From: Warburgia ugandensis
Taxonomy: Eukaryota > Streptophyta > Magnoliopsida > Canellales > Canellaceae
Assembly: GCA_035236585.1 (NCBI GenBank)
Contig: CP141128.1
Location: 38,732,684-38,796,683, forward strand
Length of the DNA stretch: 64,000 nt
Reading direction: 5' to 3'
Part shown: in pieces, positions 1-10,270 of the stretch
How the letters are laid out: the number at the start of each line of letters is the position of its first letter
Numbering within the stretch: the stretch's first letter is position 1
Notes under the pieces: model-generated
The model's database searches: none
The model's input: the letters and a program-made list of their open reading frames with translations, nothing else
What the model was told of the DNA's origin: nothing
Position numbers and translations under genes: made by a program

Positions 1-1322
1 TGCCTTGTTTTTCCTTTAGCTTTCCTAGCTCTTAAAATAAGATTCAAATCTAGATTTCCCTTTGAGTGACAGCCAAGGTAAGTCATCTTGAATCTAGTTT
101 TGTTCTTTATCTTTCATTACATTTATATTCTCTTTCAGCCAGCCCTCTTGATTTTCCAGCTTTGGTTGCTTAAATTCCATTGGATTGTTGCCTTAGTTTT
201 CCTTAGGATTTTCTCTTGATTTCAAGCATACTTGTTTATGAGTGAATGTTAGGACAATTGAAGAAGAATTTGGCTTATAATTAAGCATTGATTGAAATTA
301 AGTGAACATCATTGTAATAGCATTTAAGTTTTAGATTTGGACTACATGTATGGAGTGTTATGTTGATGACTTTTTGTATGTAATTCAATGAAGTTGGTTG
401 GAATTTTCAACCGATGTTTGTGCCCAAAAGTAAATTAACTTTGTTCTCGAATGTTTGCAGCATTAGAAGTGATTAATTTCATATTTTACATATTATAGTC
501 ATTGAATGTTTCAATTACCTTACTACTGAAATTTCATTGCACGAATGGTGTATGTTAATTTCCAGCACCATTTTGTTCACTTTACTTTTCAAGAGCCCAA
601 TTAGATTGTTAATTAGCTTAGTTAATATTAGAAATAGATTGCATGCTTAGGTTTCCAAAGTAGTTGATTAAATCCTCTCGTATCCAATGAATCACACTAC
701 CATTCCATGATTACATGTATGTTAATTCAGTATTTTTTCTTTCAATGTTGTTAGTAATTTATTTCATTTATTTCTCTAGTTTGGTTGTACTTATATTCCA
801 TTATTTTGCATCTTAGTTAGTTGGAAAGTAATCAAATTTGTCATACTTGTTAAGCTAGTTGATTTGGTTGCTTACTTTTCTTAGTTTTGCATGATTTGGA
901 AAGCAGTTTGTTGAAGTATTGTTCCATTAGATTGATTGTTAATTTCATGTTTAGGAAAGTTGCTAAATTTCATTTTAGGAAAGTTTCACTTTAGGAAAGT
1001 TGTTAATTAGGAAAGTCATAAAATTAGAAGTTTTTAATTTTAAAAGTGCATGTTTTAGGAAAGTTTTCCATTTACCATGTTTCTTATTTTTGCTTAGTTT
1101 TCATTTCTTATTTTGCTTAGTTTCCAAGTTCATGTTTTAATTTATATTATTAATTTAGGACAAAAATCACTTGAATTTTGGTTAGGTTAGTTAGTTTAAA
1201 GTAGGGACCACTAGCATTACAATAGTTCACTCCTCATGGGATCGACCTCACTCGCATACTATATTGCAAACAATTCATGTGCTTGCAAGTTTATTTAAGA
1301 AAACTACAAGGTTTTAGCATCA
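1..1322 (+). repeat. 5' LTR of A1 (right part; start lies off the window)
   Basis: Positions 1-1300 match 22570-23850 almost base by base, including the run of AGGAAAGTT-type repeats at 950-1080 and the block ending GCTTGCAAGTTTATTT. The LTR probably ends at GCATCA near 1322. That terminus matches the reverse complement of the TGATGC start seen in the solo LTR at 41463. About 1.4 kb of this LTR lies left of the window, judging from the 3' copy at 21186-23850. Confidence 0.8.
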
Positions 1323-2649
1323 TTGCTGAGGGGTTACAACAAATTTTGTAGTGCTCCATACTTTAGGTTATTTTCCTCTAGTTTAGGTTTATGGTGCATT
1401 AGATTAGTTTTTTTTCATGATTTTTGCATACCTTTTGCATTTGTTGCTATTTTCCTCATATTGATCATATTTCTTTGATTTTTGTGCCAGTAAATTGGCA
1501 AAACAGCAGTGGAACTCTTGTGGGCCACAACTTCATGTTCTTAGATTAGGTTTTCTTGATTTCCTAGATTAGGATTGAGTGAAACTTGTAATGAGGCCCA
1601 CTGTAAATTAAAATTTTCTTATTATTTAATTTTAAATTGGTTGTAATAATATAAGGCAAGTGTGGGGTATGGTGGTCCAGACTTGATCATCATCGGACCC
1701 CTTATTATGAGTATTTCTCACTCAATTTTTAGGATAATTTGCATTTAGTATAATTTTTATTCGGATGTCAGTATAATTCGTATAGATTAGGATCATTAAT
1801 TGATAATTGTTGCATCTTTAATTACGATTGTTGCATTATAGCACCTATATAACCTTGGTTGGATAGCATCTATGTTGCATTAGTTTGCTTTTGTATTGCA
1901 TTGCATATTTACAGCTTTATGGTGGAATGGAATTAATGTTAGTAAGGACCCATAGGAACCCTTAGAAGATAAGGAATGGATTTCATCACCAATTCCTTGG
2001 ATCACCTAGGAATCAATCAACATCTTTGTATATTTTGATCCCAACTCTTGAACATAATTAAATTAAGTAGGAATAGACTTAGGATATTGAGTTCATAGGA
2101 ATCTTTTAGAAGGATGCAATCTATTATCCCTCTAGTGGCTTCTAAGTGCTGTGGTTATAATGGGTGTCTTAAAAATACAAGTGATTTTCCCATGCCTTCC
2201 ATTCACGTTGGTTGAGGTCTAAATGCCTCCTAACACGAGGATTACCACTTTAGAGCATAACCCAACTGGTAAGCAATAGTTAAATTTAAATAAAAGGAGG
2301 AGTTGTCTAGATCTAGGTTAAGAAGCTACCACCCATGCACTAAGAAAAGATAATTAAGACACTGCTCGATTAGTGGATATGAGGATTTGATTGTGCATCA
2401 TTTAGCTTAGGGCCATCATTTAAGTTTCATATAGTTGGGGTTTTGCAATTCATACTTAAAAAAAAAAAGTACTCATTCATTGTATGTATTGATTAGTTTC
2501 GTTGTATATAAAGTCAAGTACAATGGCCTATTAAGAAGGGAATAAAATTCCATTATGCTACTATTTTAGTCCTAAGCCATTACCTCATGAGGATAGAAAT
2601 GAGACCGAAGCAAGATATACTCCTAACCTGTCCAATAAATTGGGTAAGA

Positions 2650-3640
2650 TAATTGGTAAGTGGGATAAGACAATAGCTAGAATGGATGGAATGGATAGTC
2701 AAATGGATAGGTTCCTTAAGCAAAATACTGAGGCATATCAATAACCCTAGTATGATAATTCCTACATTGAGTCATATCACCACCCTTAGTACAATAATGA
2801 TTGTACCTATTCTGACCCAAAATATCCCCATTCTTCATATCCATCAAGATCCAACTATAATGAATACTATCAGGAGCAAGTAGATGCACCTAATGCATTC
2901 ACATACCCTAGCAATGATTACTATCTTGGGACAAAATATAATGGATGGGCAAGGCATCGTGAAAAATCATGGTCTCAAGATTACCCATATCATGAAGAAC
3001 TACAATGGTCCCACCCTGGTCAACACTACCATGATTATCAAAAATATCAAGGTCAACCATCATGGGTTGAGCCTACTCAACCCTTTATCAATACCCTAAT
3101 GCTATAGTAATACCAACCCTATGAGGCATTTCCTCTACAGTATGAAGAACAACCATTAAAAGAGGATATGCATCAATTTTTTGATAGAATAGAACAAACC
3201 ATGGCTTCTAGTGAAAAGATTCATGAGAAAACAAAATGAGAGAGGGAGGAATGGATTGTACAAGTGAAACCAATATAAGAAAATATTGCAAAAACATTGT
3301 TAAACAGATTGAGAAAATAAAACCAATTAGGGATACTAAAGAGTCATTTGTTATTGATAATAGGATGGAAATATCTTATGATCATTCTATGTCACAAAGT
3401 TCGAACCATCCATAGAACCCTCCAACTTGTATTTATTCAAGCCATGTTCTTCTCCCTACGATTATGATGAAGAGACTTCCATTGATGAAGGAAGTGAAGC
3501 TTTACAAATATCCAAACCAAATCCTCTAAATTCATGTTCCGATTTATTTTATGACTTTGATGAAGATACATCCATTGAGGAGGCAAATGAGTTATTGGAT
3601 ACTATGCCTTTAATGAACACTTCTCAATGGTAAGCTAGAG
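2650..3640 (+). pseudogene. Unrecognised Tyr/Gln/Asn-rich coding remnant of element A1
   Basis: This is a decayed coding region inside A1. It starts with a short Met/Asp/Arg/Gln segment (MDSQMDRFLKQNTEAYQ-like), then a Tyr-, Pro-, Asn- and Gln-rich stretch, then an acidic Ser/Glu part near 3430-3630. The same protein type, with a shared DAPNAFTYPSN-like stretch, is encoded on the - strand in A2 at 32270-33063, so the reading direction is supported by two copies. I do not recognise the family. The composition and the position just after the leader suggest a structural, gag-like or accessory protein of a non-autonomous element, but that is inference. The region is broken. Confidence 0.5.
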
Positions 3641-5027
3641 TAGCTACCCCTACAAAGCTTGAAATTCATATTGAACCATGCAATGTAGAAGATATACCTA
3701 ATTGGGACTTACTGACCTTATTTGAACAATCACAAGATAGTCATGTAGGCTCATTTGACACCTTAACTATGCCCATAAAATAGGAAGAGCAAGAGTCAGT
3801 TGATGTACCTCAACCTACCTTAGGGAACACATCAAAAGAGAATAAGGGTTTAAGCCAAACCATGTCTCCATCTCCAATAATACAAGAACAACCTTTTTGG
3901 GAAGGGGAGAGTTACCTATATCCCTAGTTCAGGACAATGCAAGGGAAACAGAGGAAAAAGATAAATTGAATGGAATGGTCAATGTTATCCCTTAATTTGG
4001 TCAAGACAAGGACCATTCATCTCCATATGATCTAACAAAATACATGATAGTACATGAAGTCATCATGTTACGAACACAATCAATTTTCTAGGTGGAGGAA
4101 TTATATTGACTATTGTGAAATACTAAAAATGGGAGATCATCAATATGGTCCTACAAAATTCAACATCGTGGTGGTCTACTGTGTCATATTGTTACCACCA
4201 CCTAAAATTTCAAGTAAAGGCAAAGTGGGGTGAGGAATTTTGCCATTTCATTCTTAGGATTAGGATTAGGAAAAAATAGCTTAACTGGCTAGGTCTAGGT
4301 TTAGATGATTAGATTAGTTATGGCCCATGTCTGGCTGAAGACATTAAACATAGAGCTTATTGGGTGGCAACTCAAGACTTTTTGGAATGTCTCATTAGTC
4401 TGCATTACCCTCTCATCATTTAGACATCCTATATTTCAAACCATCGAGGACAATATTTCATTCATGTTGCTGGGTGTAGAAATGAGATTTCTATGATTTT
4501 CCTTGCATTTTGAAAATTTTTGAATTTTTTTTTTATAAGTTCCTTTATAAAGATGAGATTAAATTTTCTAAAATATCCATCTAACTTTTAAACTTTAGCT
4601 TATTAATAGAGTTGTATACGATTAGTTCACTATTTTACGCTTTTCCTAAAATATCTTATGAAAAATTAAACTCAAAATATTAATTGCACAAAATAGTTTT
4701 ATGTAATTTAAGTTGAAGAAGAAAATATAGCTTAGAGATTTTGAAGAAGATTTGTGGAGACATAACCCAAGTGAGTTTTGAGCCATTCATTCTTTTTAAG
4801 GGTTATGGATAAATTCAAAGATTTGTTTAATGGACATTATTTCTTACTTGGTCTTATTACTCTTCATCTTGGTCAATTATTGAGAAATCACAAAAGACTA
4901 TACCATATATCTCTTAAATTTATGATCATACTAAACCTAGATAGACTCCATCATTGGTAAAACTCAGAGCGTTTAGTCTTTCCTATATTATTTTTCACTA
5001 GTTAGCCTATTGAGACTTTTAAATATC

Positions 5028-5720
5028 CACTACTAGATAGGAGCTTTTAAAGTTGGTCAAAAAGGATAATTGAAGTCGTTTACCAAGCTACTTCTATAGA
5101 GCAATCTTGGAACGTCACTAACTTTTAAAGTCATTTACCTAAATGACTTTAAAAGTCACATACATTTGAAGTCGCTTAGGAAAAACAATTTTAAAAGTCA
5201 CCAACTTTTAAAGTCGTTTATCCTAAGGGACTACAAATGTATGTGACTTTTGAAGTCGCTTAGGTAAAAATGACAAACTTTTAAAGTAAATTTTAACTAA
5301 GCTACTTCAAAAGGCCATCCTTTTTCATGGAGTTTTAAACTTGCTTAAATTAAACAACTTCTAAAGTTTGTGACTTTTGAAGTCATTTTAATCTAACTTC
5401 AAAAGCCCAACCTTTTTTCTTTATGGAGTTTTAAATTCATTTAACATTAGTCATTTTTATCTAAGTGACTTCGAAAGCCCAACCCTTTTCATGGAATTTT
5501 GAAGTCACTTAAAATAAACTACTTCATAAGTCTAAATTTTTGAAGTCGTTTTTAATTTAACAACTTCAAAAGTCAACCTTTTTTATCTACTTTTGAAGTA
5601 GCTTACAATAAACGACTTCAAAAGGTTATACTTTTAAAGTTGTTTAGTGGTAAACGACTTCAAAAGTTTATATTTTTTAAGTCCTTTATCTTTAAACAAC
5701 ATTAAAAGCTGTTTATTTTT
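5028..5720. repeat. Left terminus and subterminal repeats of the CACTA element
   Basis: The terminus CACTACTAGATAGGAG is followed by about ten copies of a roughly 40-bp palindrome in which one arm reads CTTTTGAAGTCGTTTA and the other TAAACGACTTCAAAAG, with variations. In En/Spm elements the subterminal repeats are binding sites for TNPA-type protein; that role here is inferred from the family. The same motif is dense at the right end (19425-20112), which ties the two ends together. Confidence 0.85.
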
Positions 5721-7139
5721 TTTCATATTTGTACCCGAGTAGTATTGCCAGTCTACAATTGAATAACAAACATCCTAATACTCAAGCGATATCACATGTA
5801 TACAATTAAATAAAAACAGTATCACCGGATACTCAATCTTTATAAGCATTCAAAACCTATTCCAATACAACATTCATCCACTTCTTGACACAATACCACC
5901 TACATACATTGGTTTCCAAACATCATATACACTTAATGCTTCAATCTCCACATACATGAAAAAACAACATCCACTATAATGTATCCACATCTTTCTTAAT
6001 ACATTACCACCTATGTATACATTTAATAACAAACATTCTATAAACCTGATACTTCAAACAATCTTTATAAATATGAAAAATCAAACATCATGTATAGCTA
6101 ATACTTCAGTCCCCATACACATTCAAAACCAATGTCTACTATAATACATAGACATCTTTTGTGATACACTACAATCTATGTATACATTGAATCACAAAAC
6201 ATCCCATACAACATGCATCCAATACAACAAGCTCCAATTCACATCATACTTACTAATTTATTCCCATAGTCCAAATTTGCAAAGAAGATAATAAAATGTA
6301 AAGGGACACATGTAAGTGAATGAAAAAATACTTTATTATGTATTTCAGGTTCGTGTAGTTATTCCAAGTGATCTAATTGAAACTAATTACATACTTAGCC
6401 CATTTAGTTTGTCATTCATTGAGATTTACTCTTGACTAACTCTTCTTATTTGCCAACTAGAAAAGCACACTAGCCCAAAATAGAGTATATTTATTAAACC
6501 CAAATAATTTACCTAGATCCAAAAAAACTGCAAAAAAATATAAGATTAAGAAAAGTAAAAAATGTTCTACCTTTCTTAAATGAGAGACAGGAATACAATT
6601 GAAAATGAGGGTCCTCATGTATTTAGGACATAATACTCGCACTCCCAATCAGATTATTATTTAGAGCACTGTGCAACAAGGACAACAAAAAAGAACCCAT
6701 AAATATTATTTTTAATAATGTAGGTTTAATTAGTGGTAACTGAGAGTAATTAACTATTTCATATACCTTAACATTCTTCCAAATGAGTTTTGGTGGTTGC
6801 ACAATCTCAGTGATATTAGACTATTCAATCCAAACTCTACAAATTTAAATTTCAAATTGCATTATAGATAATTAATAAATTACTTATCTACACATAACAC
6901 ATGCAAAAAAAATGCTTACTTATTTGTAATTTCTATGAGGGTAGGACGGATGTGTGATCCATAAGAATAAAAAAAAGAAAGCATGCTCACCATGCACACA
7001 TAAAATGAGTAGCATCTAATGAGACCTACATAGATAGTTATATGGATTGTAATGGAAGTTGAAAATCACTAAGTATAGAAGAAGCTGGCAAGAAAAAAAA
7101 AAAAAAAAACTTACATGCTATTATAGGGAGTCATTAAGC

Positions 7140-7600
7140 CCTATCCCTAAGAGCAGCAAAAGAAGCCTGGTAAAATATCCAGAACACGCCTCTCTATTGG
7201 CCATTGCTCTGCCACACCAAAAATGATGCAGGGTCAAGGAGTTAGTAAAGTGTACCCTTACCCTCAAAAAGGCTAATCGCATCATTTAAGAAGCTGCATA
7301 AAAGAAATAATTATTACATATACTATTAATTTATAACATGTAAACATCAAATGATTTATAAGCAAGTATGTGCATATACTCCATGTAGGAGACAATGTGA
7401 GGGGGTTTGAGTTGATTCCATAGGCAAACTCGTAATAGGTCCTCTGTCATAAGTGGCACTTCAACAACGTCCTTAGTAAGCACTTCCTACTTGATTCGTA
7501 CAGGATTGATTGCCATATCGCCATTGATGAGACAATAGATTAACCTTTGGGATCGAGGCATGTTAGGTGGGACTTCCACACACTCCTCAGACGGTTTCTA
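7140..7600 (-). pseudogene. Possible C-terminal part of the CACTA accessory gene (Ulp1-like?)
   Basis: Conceptual - strand translation gives readable stretches such as QRLIYCLINGDMAINPVR, VVEVPLMTEDLLRVCLWNQ and, after an apparent intron or break, YLLDPASF. They loosely resemble the segment before and at the start of Ulp1-type (C48) protease domains found in many plant CACTA elements. The region lies downstream of the TNPA exons in the same direction. No catalytic His/Asp/Cys set could be identified. This is a weak family call; it may simply be a non-conserved TNPA tail. Confidence 0.25.
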
Positions 7601-8667
7601 TAAAAGATGTAAAAAGTTTTAGCTAAATAATACTAATTAATGAAGAGGACCTAATTTATGATGAAAAAAAACCAAAGATATATATAAGTAACCGTTCCAT
7701 TGGTGCAACAGTAGCAGGTGACATTGGAAAGGTGGCCAATTTTGATGCCACATGTTGTAGTTGATTAACCATATATAGTTATTAAACAATTAAGTGATGT
7801 CTCTAGCTAAAAACTATTAATGAGGAAGGCAGTATGATAAGATACATATCAGGGACTCTATGGGAATGACAAGTGTTTCCAGCCAACCAATGTGATATTC
7901 AATTGCCTACCCAATAGTTATAGTATTTTTCATTTTTCATTTTTAATGGGAATGGTAAGTAGGCATTAGCATTCAAAGCCATGGTAATGGATACCACTTA
8001 GTATGCGGTGGCCTACTAATTCCGTGGAAAATGTTTGATTCATGCTCATAGCATGAACCAATTGACACAATATTTTGATAGGAATCCAAGGTTAATAGGT
8101 AGTGACCCACCTACAAATCAAATATACAATAGAGAGGTTGAGAAAGAGAATTGTTATAGAAGGACAATAAAAATTTCCAATTTTTTCTATATATATATAT
8201 ATATACTTGGGCAAGAATTTCCTTTACGAGAGGCGTTAGATGTCCTTCACTATCTTCTTCAGTTGGGGAATTGCAGCTCACATTTGATGGAGTTACAGGG
8301 ATACTGTGAGAATTATGAGTAGGGGATGGAGTAACAATCATCAAACATCCCTCACGCAACTAACTAAATATATCAGTCTTTATTTTCTCAAGAAGCTCAT
8401 TCTAAGCCTCCTCATCATCTTCAACTTTAGGTAAGCATCCTTTACTAAAGAATTGAGGAGTATAACCATGACCCTTGCCCTTAACTCTACTAGGGTGCTC
8501 CTTATTGCCCACAGCCGTATACAGGATGTCTCATTTGTATCAGTGCTGCTTAGAGTTCCTGTAGTAATGCTTTCTTGGGTAAGAATGTCCCACAAAATTT
8601 AATTAGAAAGACATGATCATGTCATCTAATTAATTGTATAAAATTTATAGACAGGTGGAACCACTTA

Positions 8668-9315
8668 CTATGCAAGAAGCAATTTCCACAGTACTTCTAT
8701 ATGAGAACTTGTTGCTAGTACAGCCCATTGAATATGCCATCTTCTAGACGATGGACCAATGATGTTGGAGTAAATGGAAGGCACCATGTACAGCCTTGAC
8801 AAATCGTTGACATTTGGAGCTACGTAATTGCTAACAAGGTAGTTTTTTTTATTTTCTCCATTGATCACCAGCCCCTTATAAAGCACACATCTTCTTGTCA
8901 TTCAGCATATCAAAGGCAGTCTGCAAATTGAACACATCAAATTACTCTATTTGAAAAATAAGAAAAGTTATAATGTAAATAATACATGTGCTTAATGTTT
9001 ACATACCTTCACCATTTCCCATATTAAATCTTTTGTCGAGGATGTCATATGTCTCCATTCCTTAAATGTGATAGGAACCATTCTTCTTACAATAGTGCAG
9101 AGGAAACTACTATAAGCAGGTGCACTCTCACCAATCTCTTGCCCTCTACTATTGTATTGGATAGTTTCTTTAATTCCCTTTGACTTTCTCTTGATAACCT
9201 TTTCCATTATTGTTCGCCATATGCCCTTTCTCATTGGAGTAGTGCTCATGTTGGCCTCTTGTTCATGCTCTTCAATGTGGCCATAATCTTCTGTTTGATG
9301 TTCTTCTAGTTCCAT
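8668..9315 (-). pseudogene. TNPA-type gene of CACTA element (plant transposase, PF03004-like)
   Basis: The chosen start is the ATG at 9315 (MELEEHQTEDYGHIEEHEQE). The first exon (9007-9315, about 103 codons) has an acidic N-terminus, a basic RKGIWRTIMEK block, then the family signature YNSRGQEIGESAPAYSSF and VPITFKEWRHM...IWEMVK. It ends in phase 0 at a clean GTATGT donor (9001-9006). The intron is 8921-9006 (86 bases), with acceptor TTTGCAG. The second exon begins at 8920 with TAFDMLNDKKMCAL and then decays: an in-frame stop follows and the recognisable text moves to another frame. In En/Spm this protein binds subterminal repeats and assists transposition. A second copy at 57453-57982 has the same exon-intron layout, which supports the gene model. 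Confidence 0.75.
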
Positions 9316-9696
9316 TGTTACTATAAAGAAGAACACAATGAGATCAGAATAATGACATAAAAAAAGGCTATGTAATTCATTTAAAGAAACCAAAAAAACA
9401 TGATATATGGGGCAAACAAACCAAAAGTAAATAAGATAAGACATGTATGAAAATAGAAACATTTTAAAGAACATACTTTTCTAAAATTAAACTTTTCTAA
9501 AAATAAACTTAGAAAATAATTTGCATGATTGTAAGTAAAGCAATGTTAACTTGCATGATTCTAAGTAAATCAAGATATAAGTAAAGTAATGTTAACTTGC
9601 ATGATTCTAGCCATCACATAGCAAATCTATATACACATTCATTTGCACTCATATAAACATGATTGAAAGAATTTAGCCTTACGTAAGCAACTACTA

Positions 9697-9740
9697 CCAT
9701 TCAACTTTTTTATGCCGACTTTAAAACCCTTGTGTGTAGT
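9697..9740 (-). repeat. Internal copy of a CACTA terminal sequence
   Basis: Read on the - strand, this gives CTACACACAAGGG, then TTTTAAAGTCGGCAT and a run of A. It matches the right terminus of the big element over about 40 bases (CTACACATGAGGG, TTTTAAAGTCAGCAT) in the same orientation. Subterminal palindromes are not found beside it. It may be the end of a second CACTA element fused into this one, or an internal duplication of the terminus. Confidence 0.6.
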
Positions 9741-9899
9741 AATGTTTGTGTATATGTATTTGTTTATTATAGTTTTGTCATTTATAATTTTGGCTTTCCC
9801 TACAAAAGATGCATGATTCATTTTAGAATGTGTTCAATTATCATCATTATAATTCTAATTGAGGTAAACCTAAATGCAGGAGAGAATGTTTCCTAATAA

Positions 9900-10270
9900 T
9901 TTTATCCATAAACTTCTATCCCTTGGCTGCAATTCTAGCCCTATGCTTTTCAATGGATCCATCAACTTCTAATTTTCTCTTGAAAATCCATTTATAACAT
10001 AAAGCAACCACACCTTCAAGGTGGTCATCATATAATGAGTACTTTATAGTGATTGTTATATTGTTTTGGTTTGGTATAAGAAATAACACCTCACAGTCTA
10101 AGATTACCAATGTATGTTTTCCTACCAGTCTATAACTCATATGGTGTCACCTTGACATCCTTTAAGGTATACATTCATGATATACATTGCGATGAAGAGA
10201 GCTTCTCCCTAAAAGTAAGTTACTAACCTGGAATAGTTCAACATATACTTTGAACCATATCCAATAAGGT
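9900..10270 (-). mobile_element. Ty1/Copia retroelement fragment (integrase end and RT start)
   Basis: On the - strand, 10140-10260 reads as the end of a Copia integrase (AMYIMNVYLKDVK-like, then TPYELWTGRK), and 9916-10000 reads as the start of a Copia reverse transcriptase (YKWIFKRKLEVDGSIEK, HRARIAAKG). The linker between the two domains is much shorter than usual and no LTR was found, so this is a broken fossil remnant. It lies between the TNPA and TNPD genes, next to the internal terminus at 9740. Its outer borders cannot be placed. Confidence 0.65.

Larger units (their letters stand above)
1..5027 (+). mobile_element. Athila/Tat-like LTR retroelement A1, left half
   Basis: This is the left half of an LTR retroelement whose right half is at 20113-23850; a CACTA transposon sits between them. 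The 5' LTR (its right part) is at 1-1322 and the internal region follows. The same internal sequence is found in - orientation in element A2 (29942-34207). The distance from the shared ACCACC-TAAAATTTCA block (about 4197 here, about 31850 in A2) to the 3' LTR is nearly the same in both once the CACTA element is removed, about 1.9 kb. No reverse transcriptase or integrase motif was seen. The element is a broken fossil of a non-autonomous family. The Athila/Tat placement comes from the tRNA-Asp-like primer site in A2 and from leader similarity to element B. Confidence 0.8.

Noticed and set aside
950-1080. Repeated AGGAAAGTT units that look like a short array
   Set aside because: Spacing is irregular and the same units occur in the matching LTR at 23490-23610; this is ordinary LTR sequence, not a CRISPR or functional array.
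8188-8210. (TA)n run and similar runs at 13965, 14680, 15428 and 18702
   Set aside because: Short AT microsatellites common in this kind of DNA; no further structure seen.
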